Assembly (NCBI RefSeq): GCF_002999335.1
Contig: NW_020312414.1
Location: 124,001 to 188,000 of the forward strand
Length of the DNA: 64,000 nucleotides
Direction of reading: 5' to 3'
From: Cyclospora cayetanensis
Lineage: Eukaryota; Apicomplexa; Conoidasida; Eucoccidiorida; Eimeriidae
Part shown: piece by piece, positions 37,203-49,300 of the stretch
Numbering within the stretch: the first letter of the stretch is position 1
Layout: every line of letters starts with the position of its first letter
Notes under the pieces: model-generated
What the model was told of the DNA's origin: nothing
Databases searched by the model: none
The model's input: the letters and a program-made list of their open reading frames with translations, nothing else
Program-made: the position numbers and the translations under genes

Positions 37203-38698
37203 CCAATCATCTCACAGGAAATGGACTCAAACGAGGACAGTTCTACATCTGCTTCACCTGGTGCGTCAATCCCAGCTAAAACGTCATCAAATTTGTCGGG
37301 GAACCAGAGAAGGAGAAGGCGAAGTGCGGCTTCGCAGGTGAACACGCGCGCAGAGTGAAGACGGCCGCAATCTCTGGTGTCCGAGATCCATTGTACCAAG
37401 ATCATATTGCGCAAAGGCACTTTGGGTTAAACCAGGTTCAGGCCATGACATCTCGCAGCGTACCGTGTCGTAGAGCCTTGTGAAGCAACTGCCAAGGAAA
37501 TGCAGCAATAGGCTGGACCCATCTTTGAGCAAAGACTTGGTGGTAACCATCAGAGAAGGTACCATACAGACGGGAACAATTCGATGTGTGCAGAATTTGA
37601 GGGTCGGAACGGTGCTACGTTTATGTGAATACTGCGTCCTGTGACTTGTGCCAGACGTAGCCTGCTACAAAAGCTCTTCGCTTAGTGCGTTGTGCATCCA
37701 ACGGTGTGACCGCTGTTCACGTAATACCACGGTCCGGCCGTGTACATGCCGCCAACACGGGTTTGCAACTCTCCAAGAACTTGGGTTGGCATTGAGGGCA
37801 AAACCGAAACTACTGGACTGTGATCCCAGCAGGCGAGGACGCAGAGTTGTGTCCAGGGGCGGAACTGCTTTACGAAATCCAATGGACACCCATCAAAGCA
37901 GACGGGGTCCCCAAGCACAAATCACAAATTTGTACAGGAAGCGCTTCCACTGCCTTCCTTTTATCGCGTTGCCCGCCTCGCCGTTCAAAAGATACCCTTG
38001 CCTGCCGCGGCCCTAACTCCCACATAAGGGGAGGATCAAACGTTGCATGCACGCGTAAGTAAGCAGCTGAAAATAAATTGAACAGCCTGTTTTGCATTTA
38101 TCAGTTGCATTCGTTCAGACTGAAGGCGTTGCATTTAATGATTAAGTGGCTCTACGCCTGCAACTGCACTGTGCCATTGAGTGCCTTCCATCTTCACATG
38201 CAGCAAGTGCCGAATCAGCCACTAACGCGCGACAACAGTTGAGCCACTCCAACTATCTGAGGCGACTCAACCAAAAGAATTGTCAGAATATGCCACTCTC
38301 CCTACCCATTGTAACTACTAAATAGTACTCCACTGGTGTTTGCGTCGCTGTCTGGCGTCTTTCTCCCTCTGGTCCTCGATCAACGGTGTCGAAATAAATG
38401 TTGAGAGCCGACATAAAGACTGCCACGTTTATACCGCACACCAGTGCCGGCGTCCCAAAGGCCCAAATGCGTGCGCACTCCGGACGTCAACGGGTCAAAA
38501 ATGGAGCCGCCAGGTGGACGTGTGGGGGACGGACCCGCCAGAGCCATGCAACTATTGAACAAAGACCAGGCACGTGGCCTCTGTAACCATAAACCCCAAA
38601 TAGATGATACATCCGCACTCACTAGAGAGATGTGAACATGGCATTGCAGGGGCCGGTGCCGTCAAAGAAAACGTGGGTCTCTGGTGCTCCTATATAAC
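37203..38698. other. Shared 3' flank of perforin and BiP genes
   Basis: The two genes converge here. Open frames of 60-120 codons occur on both strands (for example plus 37820-38062 and minus 37682-37918) but have no motif and no consistent splice links. Probably both 3' untranslated regions plus spacer. Confidence 0.35.
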
Positions 38699-41600
38699 TT
38701 ATAGCTCATCATGGCTGCTATAGTCATCATCGGAGGATGAATACCCTGAATCGGATTCTCCACCTGTCTGACCATACACCTTTGAAATGATAGGGTTGCA
38801 CACGCCTTCCACTTCCTTGAGCTTGTCGCGGAGTTCCTCACCGTCAGCCTCGGGATTTGCAACGAGCCATTCGTTGGCCTCGGTAATTTTGTCCATGATC
38901 GTCTTCTTGTCGTCGTCTTCGATCTTATCGGCGAGCTTGTCCTTGTCTTCGACAGTAGATTTCATGGAGTGTAGATAACCCTCTAGAGCGTTGCGGCCGT
39001 CAACTCTCTCCTTGACTTTCCTGTCCTCGTCTGCAAATTTCTCTGCATCGTGAATCATCCGCTCTATCTCCTCTGGTGTTAACCTGCCCTTGTCATTTGT
39101 GATGGTGATGTGCTCCTTCTTGCCAGTACCCTTATCGACGGCACTAACATTCAAAATGCCATTCCTGTCAACGTCAAAGGTAACGTCGATCTGGGGAACG
39201 CCCCGGGGAGCAGGGGGAATTCCGGTAAGCTCAAATCTGCCAAGAAGGTGGTTATTCTTAGTCATTGGGCGCTCACCCTCGTAAACCTGAACAAAAAATA
39301 GCCACATACACAAAACGGTTCCCAGGAAGAAGAGCAGCCACAACTGCAAGCACCGGGAGCTTTTCAGCATCAAACAAACATTGAAGCAAACCCTCAAGTC
39401 CAAATGCAGATTTGATGACTCCAAAGCCCGTCAAGGCAAGGGAGACACTTTGCCCGCTGCAAGACCGAGACCCCTTTTCACCTGTATAAGAACCGCGGGT
39501 TGGTTGTCAGAGTACGTCGAGAATGTCTGCGTCTTTTTGGTGGGTATGACTGTGTTCTTGTTGATGACCTTAGCCATGACACCGCCAGCAGTCTCGATGC
39601 CCAAAGTAAGAGGGGTAACGTCAAGGAGGACCATGTCCTGTGTTCCCTCGCCGGAGAGAATACCAGCCTGTACAGCGGCCCCATAGGCTACAGCTTCATC
39701 CGGATTCACGCCACGGTTGGGCTCTTTGCCGTTAAAGAAGTCCTTGATGAGCTGCTGAATCTTGGGGATACGCGTCGAACCTCCAACCAGGACAATTTCG
39801 TCAATCTGGGATTTTTTGAGATCAGCGTCTTCAAGCACCTTTTTGACGGGCTTGAGAGTATTCTGAAACAAATCGGCATTGAGCTCCTCGAATTTTGCAC
39901 GAGTCAGAGTCTCGGAAAAGTCCTGGCCGTCGATGAGGCCCTCAACTTCCACGTTGACCTAAGTACACAGCGAAACCAACTGCCGAGGCGCTAAGCCACA
40001 CTCACCACACTCATTGCACACCGCAACGCGAGAGCAATCCAAGTCGCGCCACTGTAACATCCATGGGTCGTATGTCTGTATCCGTGCAATTATGCCATTC
40101 TAGGGCGATAACAAACCTGGTGAGAGGACGACAAGGCACGCTTTGCCCGTTCAACTGCTCCTCTGAGTTGCTGAAGGGCGCCCTTGTTTTGCTTAAGATC
40201 CGTCTTATACTTCTTCTGAATTATCTTGAGGAAATAATCCATCACACGCTGGTCAAAGTCCTCACCACCAAGATGAGTGTCACCTAGACCACAAAACACA
40301 ACTCTATTAGAGATTTCATACAGCCCTCTGAATAAAGAGCGCGTTTAGAAAACATAAAACGAAGACGAATACATTAAAACGAACATAGCAAACCGAAGCG
40401 TACAGCCACTTGATGACGGATACAGGTGTCCACAAACCACACTCCCTAACGGAAGAGAAAAATTAGTCACGAGCTACCTTCTGTGGCGTGGACCTCGAAC
40501 ACGCCGTTGTCGATGACCAAGACAGAGACATCGAAGGTACCACCACCAAGATCGTAGACCAAAATGGTCTTCTCGTCCTTCTTGTCCAATCCATATGCAA
40601 TAGCAGCCGCAGTGGGCTCATTGAGGATACGGATTACATTAAGCCCCGCGATTGCGCCTGCGTCCTTTGTTGCTTGGCGTTGTGCATCATTGAAATATGC
40701 AGGAACAGTAACAACCGCATTTTTTACTTCTCTTCCCAAATAGTTCTCGGCCACTTGCTTCATCTTGCCCAACACCATGGCAGACACCTCCTCTGGAGCA
40801 AGCTCCTTCTGTTGGCCCTGAACATTGACTCTAATGTAGGGCTTTCCATCTTTATTAATGATCTCATAAGGCAGCAGTTTCATGTCGGATTGCACTTGTG
40901 GCTCGTTGAAACGGCGCCCCATGAGGCGCTTCACGTCGAAAATGGTATTTGACGGGTTATCGGCTGCGTCGTTCTTGGCAGCCTCCCCGATTTTCCTTTC
41001 ATCATCGGAAAAAGACACGTAGCTAGGAGTAATGCGGTTTCCTTGGTCATTCGGAATAATATCAACTCTTCCGTGGCGGTACACCCCCACACACGAGTAA
41101 GTGGTACCGAGATCAATGCCAATGACAACATCCTTCACTGCAGACAGGTAAGCGAGAAAAATTCAAAAATCCCACATTGGTGAAGGGTGCCACATGAGAT
41201 CCTTTCCGGAGAGTGGGGCAGAAGGCAACCAGACCAGCAGGGGTATCACTTAACGAAAGAACGCCGATGGCTAGTCACCAAGAAGAGTTGTGACGTATGT
41301 TATTTCCACTTCCTATGCTTCAAACTCGTGTATTGCATTCGTAAAAACAGAAAAGACACTGTAGACATCGCGATCTCGCTGAAAGCCGCGGGGAGCAGGA
41401 AAGCTCCCATCGTTGTACAGGATCCAACGCCATGACAACTCCACTATAACTACCCCAGATATCCTTTAAAACCCCTCGAATGCCTTAATTTGGGCAACCA
41501 ATTATGCGACTTTGAATCAAACAAACCGGCAGAGTAAGCACGAGACGCCTCGGGGGGGGTTGGGGAAAAGGCATATCCAAGGGCTTACCTTTTTCGTCTG

Positions 41601-41715
41601 CTTCTGGGTCCTCATGTCCAGATACCCCGAAAGCCACGAAAAACAGAGCCAGAGCCAAGAAGCTGATTGGCAAAAATGGCGCCACGCGAAACTTCACCAT
41701 CTTGGGGAGCAGCAT
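38699..41715 (-). CDS. BiP: ER chaperone BiP / GRP78 (Hsp70 family)
   Basis: ATP-driven Hsp70 of the ER lumen that binds unfolded secretory proteins and takes part in translocation. Minus-strand exons are 41715-41589, 41137-40478, 40283-40117, 39958-39482 and 39286-38699; all junctions are GT-AG and in phase, giving 672 residues (667 if translation starts at the second ATG, 41700). The N-terminal signal peptide ([20 protein letters not shown]) is followed by a short acidic stretch. Hsp70 motifs are [28 protein letters not shown], and [15 protein letters not shown]; the interdomain linker is near [12 protein letters not shown]. The substrate-binding domain and helical lid follow. The end is a Gly/Ser/Asp-rich tail and HDEL, the ER retrieval signal, which separates it from cytosolic (EEVD) and organellar Hsp70s. 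It lacks the glutamine runs seen in neighbouring genes. Confidence 0.97.
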
Positions 41716-44700
41716 CAGTAAGTGAGCTCACGGCGCCTCGCCCGGACCCAACTGGCAATATGCAAAGAAATTGCACTTCCTAAATGAATAGTGAACGAAC
41801 AAATGCGCTGAAAATTAACTGCGCAAAAGCCGAAAAAAACCCCAGAACAGCAGCTCAGGGCAACAACAGAGCTCAGACACGTATCGGGGGAACGCCGACG
41901 GGCAGGTGAGACGGCGCGGCTTTTCTGCTCTACCCGCATAAAGGCAACGAGGGGCTGCTGCTGGCGGCTATCTACTTTCCAATTGCTTTGATTTTGTAGT
42001 GATTATGATTAATTCTACCTAGACACGTAAAGTTTAGCTTTGTAGGCGTTTTCCTGAGACCATTGTACCCCACATGATAATCGCCCGGAGGTGTGCTGGG
42101 CGTTAGGCTTACCCCAGAACGCCCTCGACTTTGCACTACACCAAGTTCCCTCGTGGATATTGTTGCTTATATAACTGACCCAAGAACAGCTATGCTATAC
42201 AAGGCTACCCGCAAGGATTAATTGAGTTGGTAGAGGCATAGGGGGACTGAGACATCAGAGACGCTGAGCCCCGCATGGGGGATGCAAGGGCAGCGCCGTA
42301 TCCTGTTATGCTCGTTTATACGTTCTTTCTGCGCTAAGTTCACGTCCTAGCCAATACTTCTGCTCATCAATGGCTTTATTCTTCATACTTATTATGGCTT
42401 GGATGGATGCATAGTGGTATAGGACCCACCTTGTGGTTGACTGTGCGTTGAAAGTAGGGTTTTTTTGAGGGAACTACGTCCAGAATGAGAACCCACGATA
42501 GTAAAATTTCTTGTTTGCTCTGCTCAGCATATCCACTGTAGTTGTTGTGATTCTGCTCATGAGTTTGACCTAGCTGCGCCAATAGGAAGGGAAGAAGGCA
42601 GACAATGCGTGCATGAAGATCGGGAGATATGGCAAGCGGGGATCAGCAAACATGCGGTTGCCCTACGTCGTTATCTCTTTTCCACGCCCTGGTCATTTGA
42701 AAGCCACCCTGAATTGTGCTCAACTATTTAAGGCAAGTCAGAATCCTTTGCTTGGTGTGGGGTCGCTAAAACGTTTGTTGTAACTCCACATCCAAGGTTT
42801 GCGTCAAGAGAAATTTGCCCCCCACAATGCAAAGTTATGGAGTGTAGTCCTGGACAACTCTCGCCTTCCCCTCCCCACACCTCTTATTCCCCACACCTCT
42901 TAGATCCCGACGTAAGGGGAGAGGGACAGCCACGGTGCGCGCTAATGGAGCCGCTCGGCATTGTGAGCACTCAGAGCTAATTTCACAGAGTAAAAAGAGC
43001 ACAGGCATGCAACATTGCGCCTCCTTGCATTAAGGTGAAAGTACTTTGCAACAAACAAGATATGCCAACAGACAGAGCAAGTAGGTTAAAGATAATTATG
43101 TTCCAGTGTAGCTTAGCCAGCGTAACTTGTCCCCTTCTAACATCTCGCAAGGCTTAGCACCTCATTTTGTGGGTGTACATCTGTATTACTGGAGACATCT
43201 GGCTGTTGTTAAATTAAGCATATTAGCTATCAGTAGCATCGTCATTAAATCTTTCAAAGAGGTGCCTTGAATCCGGTGTTTGCCTCCTAAAGTACTAAAG
43301 TTGAAGACTTGGGCAGTATTGTATATGGCTGCTCTCTTACAAAGTGAAATAGTGCGATGAGCCGCTTCAAGTTTTCGAGGAGTAAAAACAGATTTGGCTA
43401 TGACCACTTAGCTTGAGCTGGAGCTGTTTGTACTTTTCAAATACCTAACTGAGCTCTTCACGTTCCCTGGAATTTCCACCATCTACAGCCTTCCTGCTAA
43501 CCTTAGCAGAGCCTGCAAATGGTGCTCTGGCAACCGCGGAGTATCGCTACCCTTGCTTGTAGACCGCAAATTGTCAGGTCATAATATCTGTCGGGCAATA
43601 CCTAACTTTTACTTCTGTAGCACGAAGCTGGTCATACGTTTGAAGGCATGTATGTGCACAGCTGCTGCAAAATACACTAAGAAGCTACTGGATATTCAAT
43701 CCTGAAAGCCAGCATTTAGAGGGAATTCGCCTGTTTGCAAAATATTTTACTTTTGTTTTTAAGCCTCATTTAGCTAGGGATATGCTTGCTCAAGTACAAT
43801 ACTCTACAAATGGCAGATACAGACATTAATAGAATAAAGACCACAATGTGCACAGAAAGGGTGACTCCTCTACTATAAGATCCATACAGAGCAATCCTAG
43901 CACGATACGTACAAAGCACCAGGTTGAACTCACGGAACGAGTCAAATGGGCCTATAAAGGGGAGCAAGCACCTTGTTTTCACCTGCCCAGTAGCAACCGT
44001 CTTGGCGAAACGTAAAAATGCCACAGTAGCATTCGTGTATCACTGCAAGCACACATTCCATAAGTTCTGCTGACAGGCCGGTCATAGGTTGAAGACACCG
44101 AGTGCATTGAAAATAAACATTATTGTAGCTTCTACTATTTTAGTCTTGGAAATAGGCGAAATTTGTGAGTCGGCAGCCACCCCTGCACCCACTCTTCGTG
44201 TTGTGCACTCTTGTATTCCTTGAAAAATGTTAAATTATGGGGTTAATATCATTGATGTAATGTATCAGGGGTGTTCAGTGAGACGGTTATTGGTCTTGTC
44301 ACTAATATGACATACCACTTTCGCCTAATACTCAAACTACAGTAGATCATATAGCATGCAGCAATGGATGATTGTGTACATTTATTGCCGGCCAGTGAGA
44401 AAGTTGCCATTTTGTTGCTTAAATAATATAGAAGCAGCATGCCTAGTTGATACCGACGCCATGGCGGTTTAGACTTTGACACTCCCTGTGGCAGCTAGTA
44501 CATGCCGGTTTAAGAAAGGCCAGCAGGGGCTGTGTGTTACAATGAATGAATGCCAACAACATACACAGCCCTTACGCTCAGCGCCGTCTATCTTCCTGCT
44601 ACCGTATTCGGGGACGATAACCAATCAAGAATAATTATGATGGGATTATAGCTTTGGTTGGGCTAAGCAACCCCCCGTGTGTGGTCGCCCGCCAAAGGAT

Positions 44701-46347
44701 CTCGACATCCCCTACAAGAGACAAGAAAGCCAGAGATTACTTTAATAGACGGAAGTTATGGAGTTATTGTTGCTTGAAAGGATCCAGAAGTGATCTTATA
44801 GCTCCATAGAGGTGACTCAGCCGTTTTGGAACTCCATAAAACGGGTGTATCTTCGCAAGCGCTTAGCCAGGCAGTAGAGCCTAGAGTATCGACATTAAAC
44901 TCGCTAGCTGCTCAGCTCATTGACTGGCTGAATATCTGTTCAACGGCCATTTTCACCATGTATCGATTCGTCCTTTTATGTCCCCACTGCAAGTCACGCT
45001 GTGTAACACGGTTAACCCCAGTGGGGTAGCCTGAGACGCTTCTTCCTTCTTAACACTGCGCTCGCCATACCCTTCGAAAGGTTTTGGTTTGTGGCGTGAG
45101 AGCATTCTATACTAAGGACTGCCGCGCATTCTACCATGTCCAAGAATGGCTGGCACTTGTCCTTATGCTTAGCGCCTCGATCATGCACACCATCAGTCTG
45201 TTGCGCCCCGTTGTTGCTGTCCCGATCTGCTCTGTACTCGCCACCTTCCCCTCAATGTCTAGAGTGTCAGCCTTCTTGCAAGGTAAACTACCACTCCAGA
45301 AAACGTGAGCGTACCTTGCTGTAAAGAATCAATGCGCAGTATGGAATGAACTACCCCTACCAAGATTCCGGCTCTAGCTTTCCTGCTCTTGGCATTATTA
45401 CAGCAAGTCTGGTGTAATCTCAAGCAGTACAAACAACGTGAATCAAAAGGCTGAGCACGAAATGCTAGCATGCATGTGGCACCAGCACTTCGGCCAGAAA
45501 TTTCCTAGGATATTAGAATATATTCCCTGTTTCGCCCGTTATCTCCTATGACCTAAAGGGGAATTGGAGAGGCACTTTAAATACATCGGGGAGTGAGCTG
45601 TGGGCTATTGCACCCCTGCACACGCAAAATACAAAGAGCAGCACAGAGCTGCTGATGTACTCTTACTGCAGGTAAATGCCTCCTAAACAAGAGCCCTATT
45701 GTGATGCATCGAGCCACCTTACTACATGTACATGTCCTTACAAGCCCTCAGATGAGACAGCGGGAACTCAAGTGACCTCTCTTCACGGCAGCTCGTTGCT
45801 TACCATGCAGTCAGATCCCATGGGCTATGAGCTGGCTGGAGCCTCTTAACGGATCGCATTGGGAAGATGGAGGGGCGCAAAAGACAATCTAACTGTTGTC
45901 AATGCAGATCCAACGAGACATCGCCCCAGATCCACGAGCTCGTTTAGCTGGTGAACCAGAGGCAGCAGTACCCGCCAACAGTTCATAGGTAGCGGCAGGG
46001 CACTCCGAACGCGATTTAGTCATGATTTTTGCGGGCCTGTACAGCTTGCAGGGGAGCAAACAGCAGCGCCACGGAGACACCGACACTGGCACCGCCAGTA
46101 AGCAGCTACCGTATGGAGAAGCCTCATCTGTTTTCCTGGACCTTGCCCAGAGACAAAGAGTGCGAAAAATTCCCAATACATCCTTCCTGCAGCAGCATCC
46201 TGCTCTGGAGAAAAGGCGTGTGATCCCTCTGGACATTGCAGTCTATGCCGTATAAAGACAGCTTTTCTCCAGTCGAAGTCTACGCTAGGTTAAAATCCAC
46301 GTGGGCCCCAAAACAATGGTCGCCAAAACGTTAGACGTGTTGCTGCA
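41716..46347. other. 4.6-kb gene-poor region between BiP and WS/DGAT
   Basis: AT-richer than the gene bodies. No open frame exceeds about 85 codons with any motif. The left end must hold the BiP promoter and the right end the WS/DGAT 3' region. No tRNA-like TPsiC box with matching arms was noticed. Confidence 0.4.
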
Positions 46348-49300
46348 TTAGATGCTGGAATTTGAAGATCCATTGGTTGTGCTTGGGCTACTGGATCCGT
46401 TAGCAGCCTGTTGTGCTGTTTTCATTAAGTCTTCCTGCCCCTCTTGCTGGTGCTCGTCTTCAGGTCTGCGGACGCCATAAGCGTCTGCCAGACGAAGCAA
46501 CTCCTGAGGCGAGCAGCCACACCCACGAGTAGAAGAAATAGCGCCCCTGCGGCCTCATGGATCGGCAGAAAGCCTCATTGGCAGCGACAACACGAGGGAG
46601 GAAGCGGGTTCGTGAAAGCCGAATAAGCCCACCTCCGCAAACAAATGAGGGATCTTGTGCCCCTCCGTTACAACCGAGGGATCGTACACGAAAGACAAGA
46701 AGATGCGTCCAGCGTACGACACCACTTCTACCTAAAAAGCCCAGAGACAGCTGAAAAATACGGAGGGACAGTGGGCTGGAAGGCGAACGCAGCTATCCAG
46801 AGGAATGAAACCGTTTGTTTGCTTGAACAAAGGCGGGACTGCTGATCCCCAAGCAGCACAAGCCGTCAAGAAGAACGAAATTAAGGGACCTATGGCTACG
46901 CGCCAGGAACGCAATAAGCAACCAACGGGAGCTCAAAGAAGCAGCGGCGTCTTCTGACAAAGGATATTGTGAAGGCAGGGGCACACCTCGAAACAGCACC
47001 ATGGCAGGGGCCGCAGCACCAAGAAAAAGAAGTCGGCTAGGTCTTATCTTTTAATTCTCCCACCGAGAACTTTGACGAGTTTCACGAGCAGGGCAAGGAT
47101 ACACCCAACTACTGCGGGGCCTTACTTGTGGAATGAGATTGGGGTAGAGCACCTGGACTTCAGTAATCTTACAGCCGCAAAAGTGGACGGGCGCCTGCAG
47201 CAGCCGCAATCGAAAAAAGCGCGCAGCGCTCAAATCTCGCGCGGCTGCTTCGGTTGATGCACAGACGAGAAACACCAAGACACGTGCCCTGGAGCCCAGC
47301 GAGCGTAATAAATGAAGGACAAGCTTCTCGTAATAAGTGTGTTGTTGTCAGGCTATTGGCGAGCATTTCTGCGGTTCCTCGTGTTGCTTTGCTGCCCTCC
47401 TCCCACACGATGCGTGCTGCGGCTCAAGGGGATAGATGTCGTACAGTGTAGGCAGGTAGGTTAGAGAACACGACACTGTGGGTGCTAAAGAGGCCCTCCG
47501 CGGCTTGACGAGTCAGCGGCGTCGGCAACAACTGCCCTAGAACCTTCTGGCAGAGGAAGTCTGCTGCTGGTTGTCGGGATCGCTTGAGGGAAGTCGTAGC
47601 CTACAGACACGGGTAATACACAGACATACACACACACACAGAGACACACACACATGGCCGAAGAAGGCGGCCCTCTTGACTGCAGTAGCCCCTTGCAGGG
47701 AGAGCAGCGCATGCCATCTTTCTCAAAAAGTCTTCCGGACACAGAGATGAGGAAAGGCTGCCGCCTTTTCAAGCGTACAGACACACGACAAAGCACGCCG
47801 CGCGGCAGATCCGCTGGGACCCACACGCGTGCTATGTGCTCTCGACTCGCTTTTCCTTGCTGCTGCTAATGCCTGTGGGAGGTGTGCTGGGGGGAAGGCA
47901 CCGACCTGTTGAACGCGGCTAAGCCTCTCCCGCGCATCTGCAGCGTCAGCTGGCAGTGTCAGCGATGTGAGGGTAAAACGGTTACGCAATAACAGCTGAG
48001 AGGAATCTGGCAGCTCTTTCGTCCGCCTGCAGCGCAAAAGAAGTGTCTCTGCAGACAGAGCAGATTAAAAAGTAATGCGAAATCAGTCGAAAGGGTGCAC
48101 ACGCCAGGCGGGCTGGATATATTATTTCTAGAAGGAAGGAATTCTCCGACCTTGGCACGAAAGCACGACACACACAGAACTCGATGCTGCCCAGCCTCAC
48201 CTGAAAAAGGCGCATGCCACCAGCATCTTCGGCAGCGTGACGCCTGCGCCGTGCGAGAACTGTTCATCGCCTTGCAGCTCACAGTACCTGCAGAAAGACA
48301 AAAGGAGACGACTCCATGAAGTAGACAACACAGAGGGCTCAACAAGGAGCCAGCAGCGCGAGAGAAGCAGTGGCAGTGGTGGCAGCAACAGCCTAAAGCT
48401 CCTAACCGTTTCATAGCTCCAGTAAAAGCGGCAACAAAGACATCATTGAGAGTCGCGTTCGCTTCTTTCTTGATAGCCCGCACGAACTGCAAACTGAGGG
48501 GGGACGCTGAGGCCACCTGCAGCGCAGCAGCAGCCCCTTTGTGCAGGCAGCAGTAACGGCCATCAGAAAGTTCGTAGACACCGCTTCCGAGGCGTCAGCA
48601 AGCCAAGCGCACTTGCACTACTTACATGCAGTACACAAAAGCAAGCCTTTCGACAGACAAAGCAGCCCCATGCAAGGCGTAGTGCATACCTGAGCCCGCT
48701 CACACCATAGCAGCCTGTTCCTGTGCTCCGCGGATCCTGTCATGGGTGTGCATGCATCGCGTTTGTTGACGATGGCTGCAACAATCGTCCTCAGCGCCCC
48801 CCGAAACAGCAAGGCGCCTACCCAGAGAGCTTCTGCGAGACGCCGAGGGGCCTTTAGGAGGACTTTTGTCTGAGACGGCAGAAGCGAGCACGAGAAGGAT
48901 CGGAGCTAGAGGTGCAGGGGTGAGTGCTACAGCAGCGGCGGTCCACGTGAGACGCAAAGCCACATCGCGGACTGTAGGAAGCTGCATGCACTAGGCAAAG
49001 AAAAACAGGGGCTACACAACAGCGGCAGCAAAAGCGGCGCTAGACACCATTCGCGAGGCCGAGTAACACTGGGGCTTTTTTCTGGAAATAAGACTTTCTG
49101 CACACGAGCATCCATTGTAGCGTATTGCAGGTTTCTCGCGTGCGGATGTACGTACGACCACCAAGGCCTCCCCTTAGGGCCGCTCACGTACACCCGACAC
49201 TCGTTCCCCGACAGACATCCTGTGGCTGCCACCAACGCTGCAGTGGAGAGAGGCAACTCTCGGAAACTCATCGCAAATCGGCAGAAACCAACATACCCAG

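Noticed and set aside
40488..40952. Plus-strand 154-codon frame across BiP exon 2
   Set aside because: Antisense shadow of a strongly conserved Hsp70 exon.
45889..46236. Minus-strand 115-codon frame downstream of WS/DGAT
   Set aside because: Lies beyond the TAA that ends the well-supported last exon at 46348; no motif.
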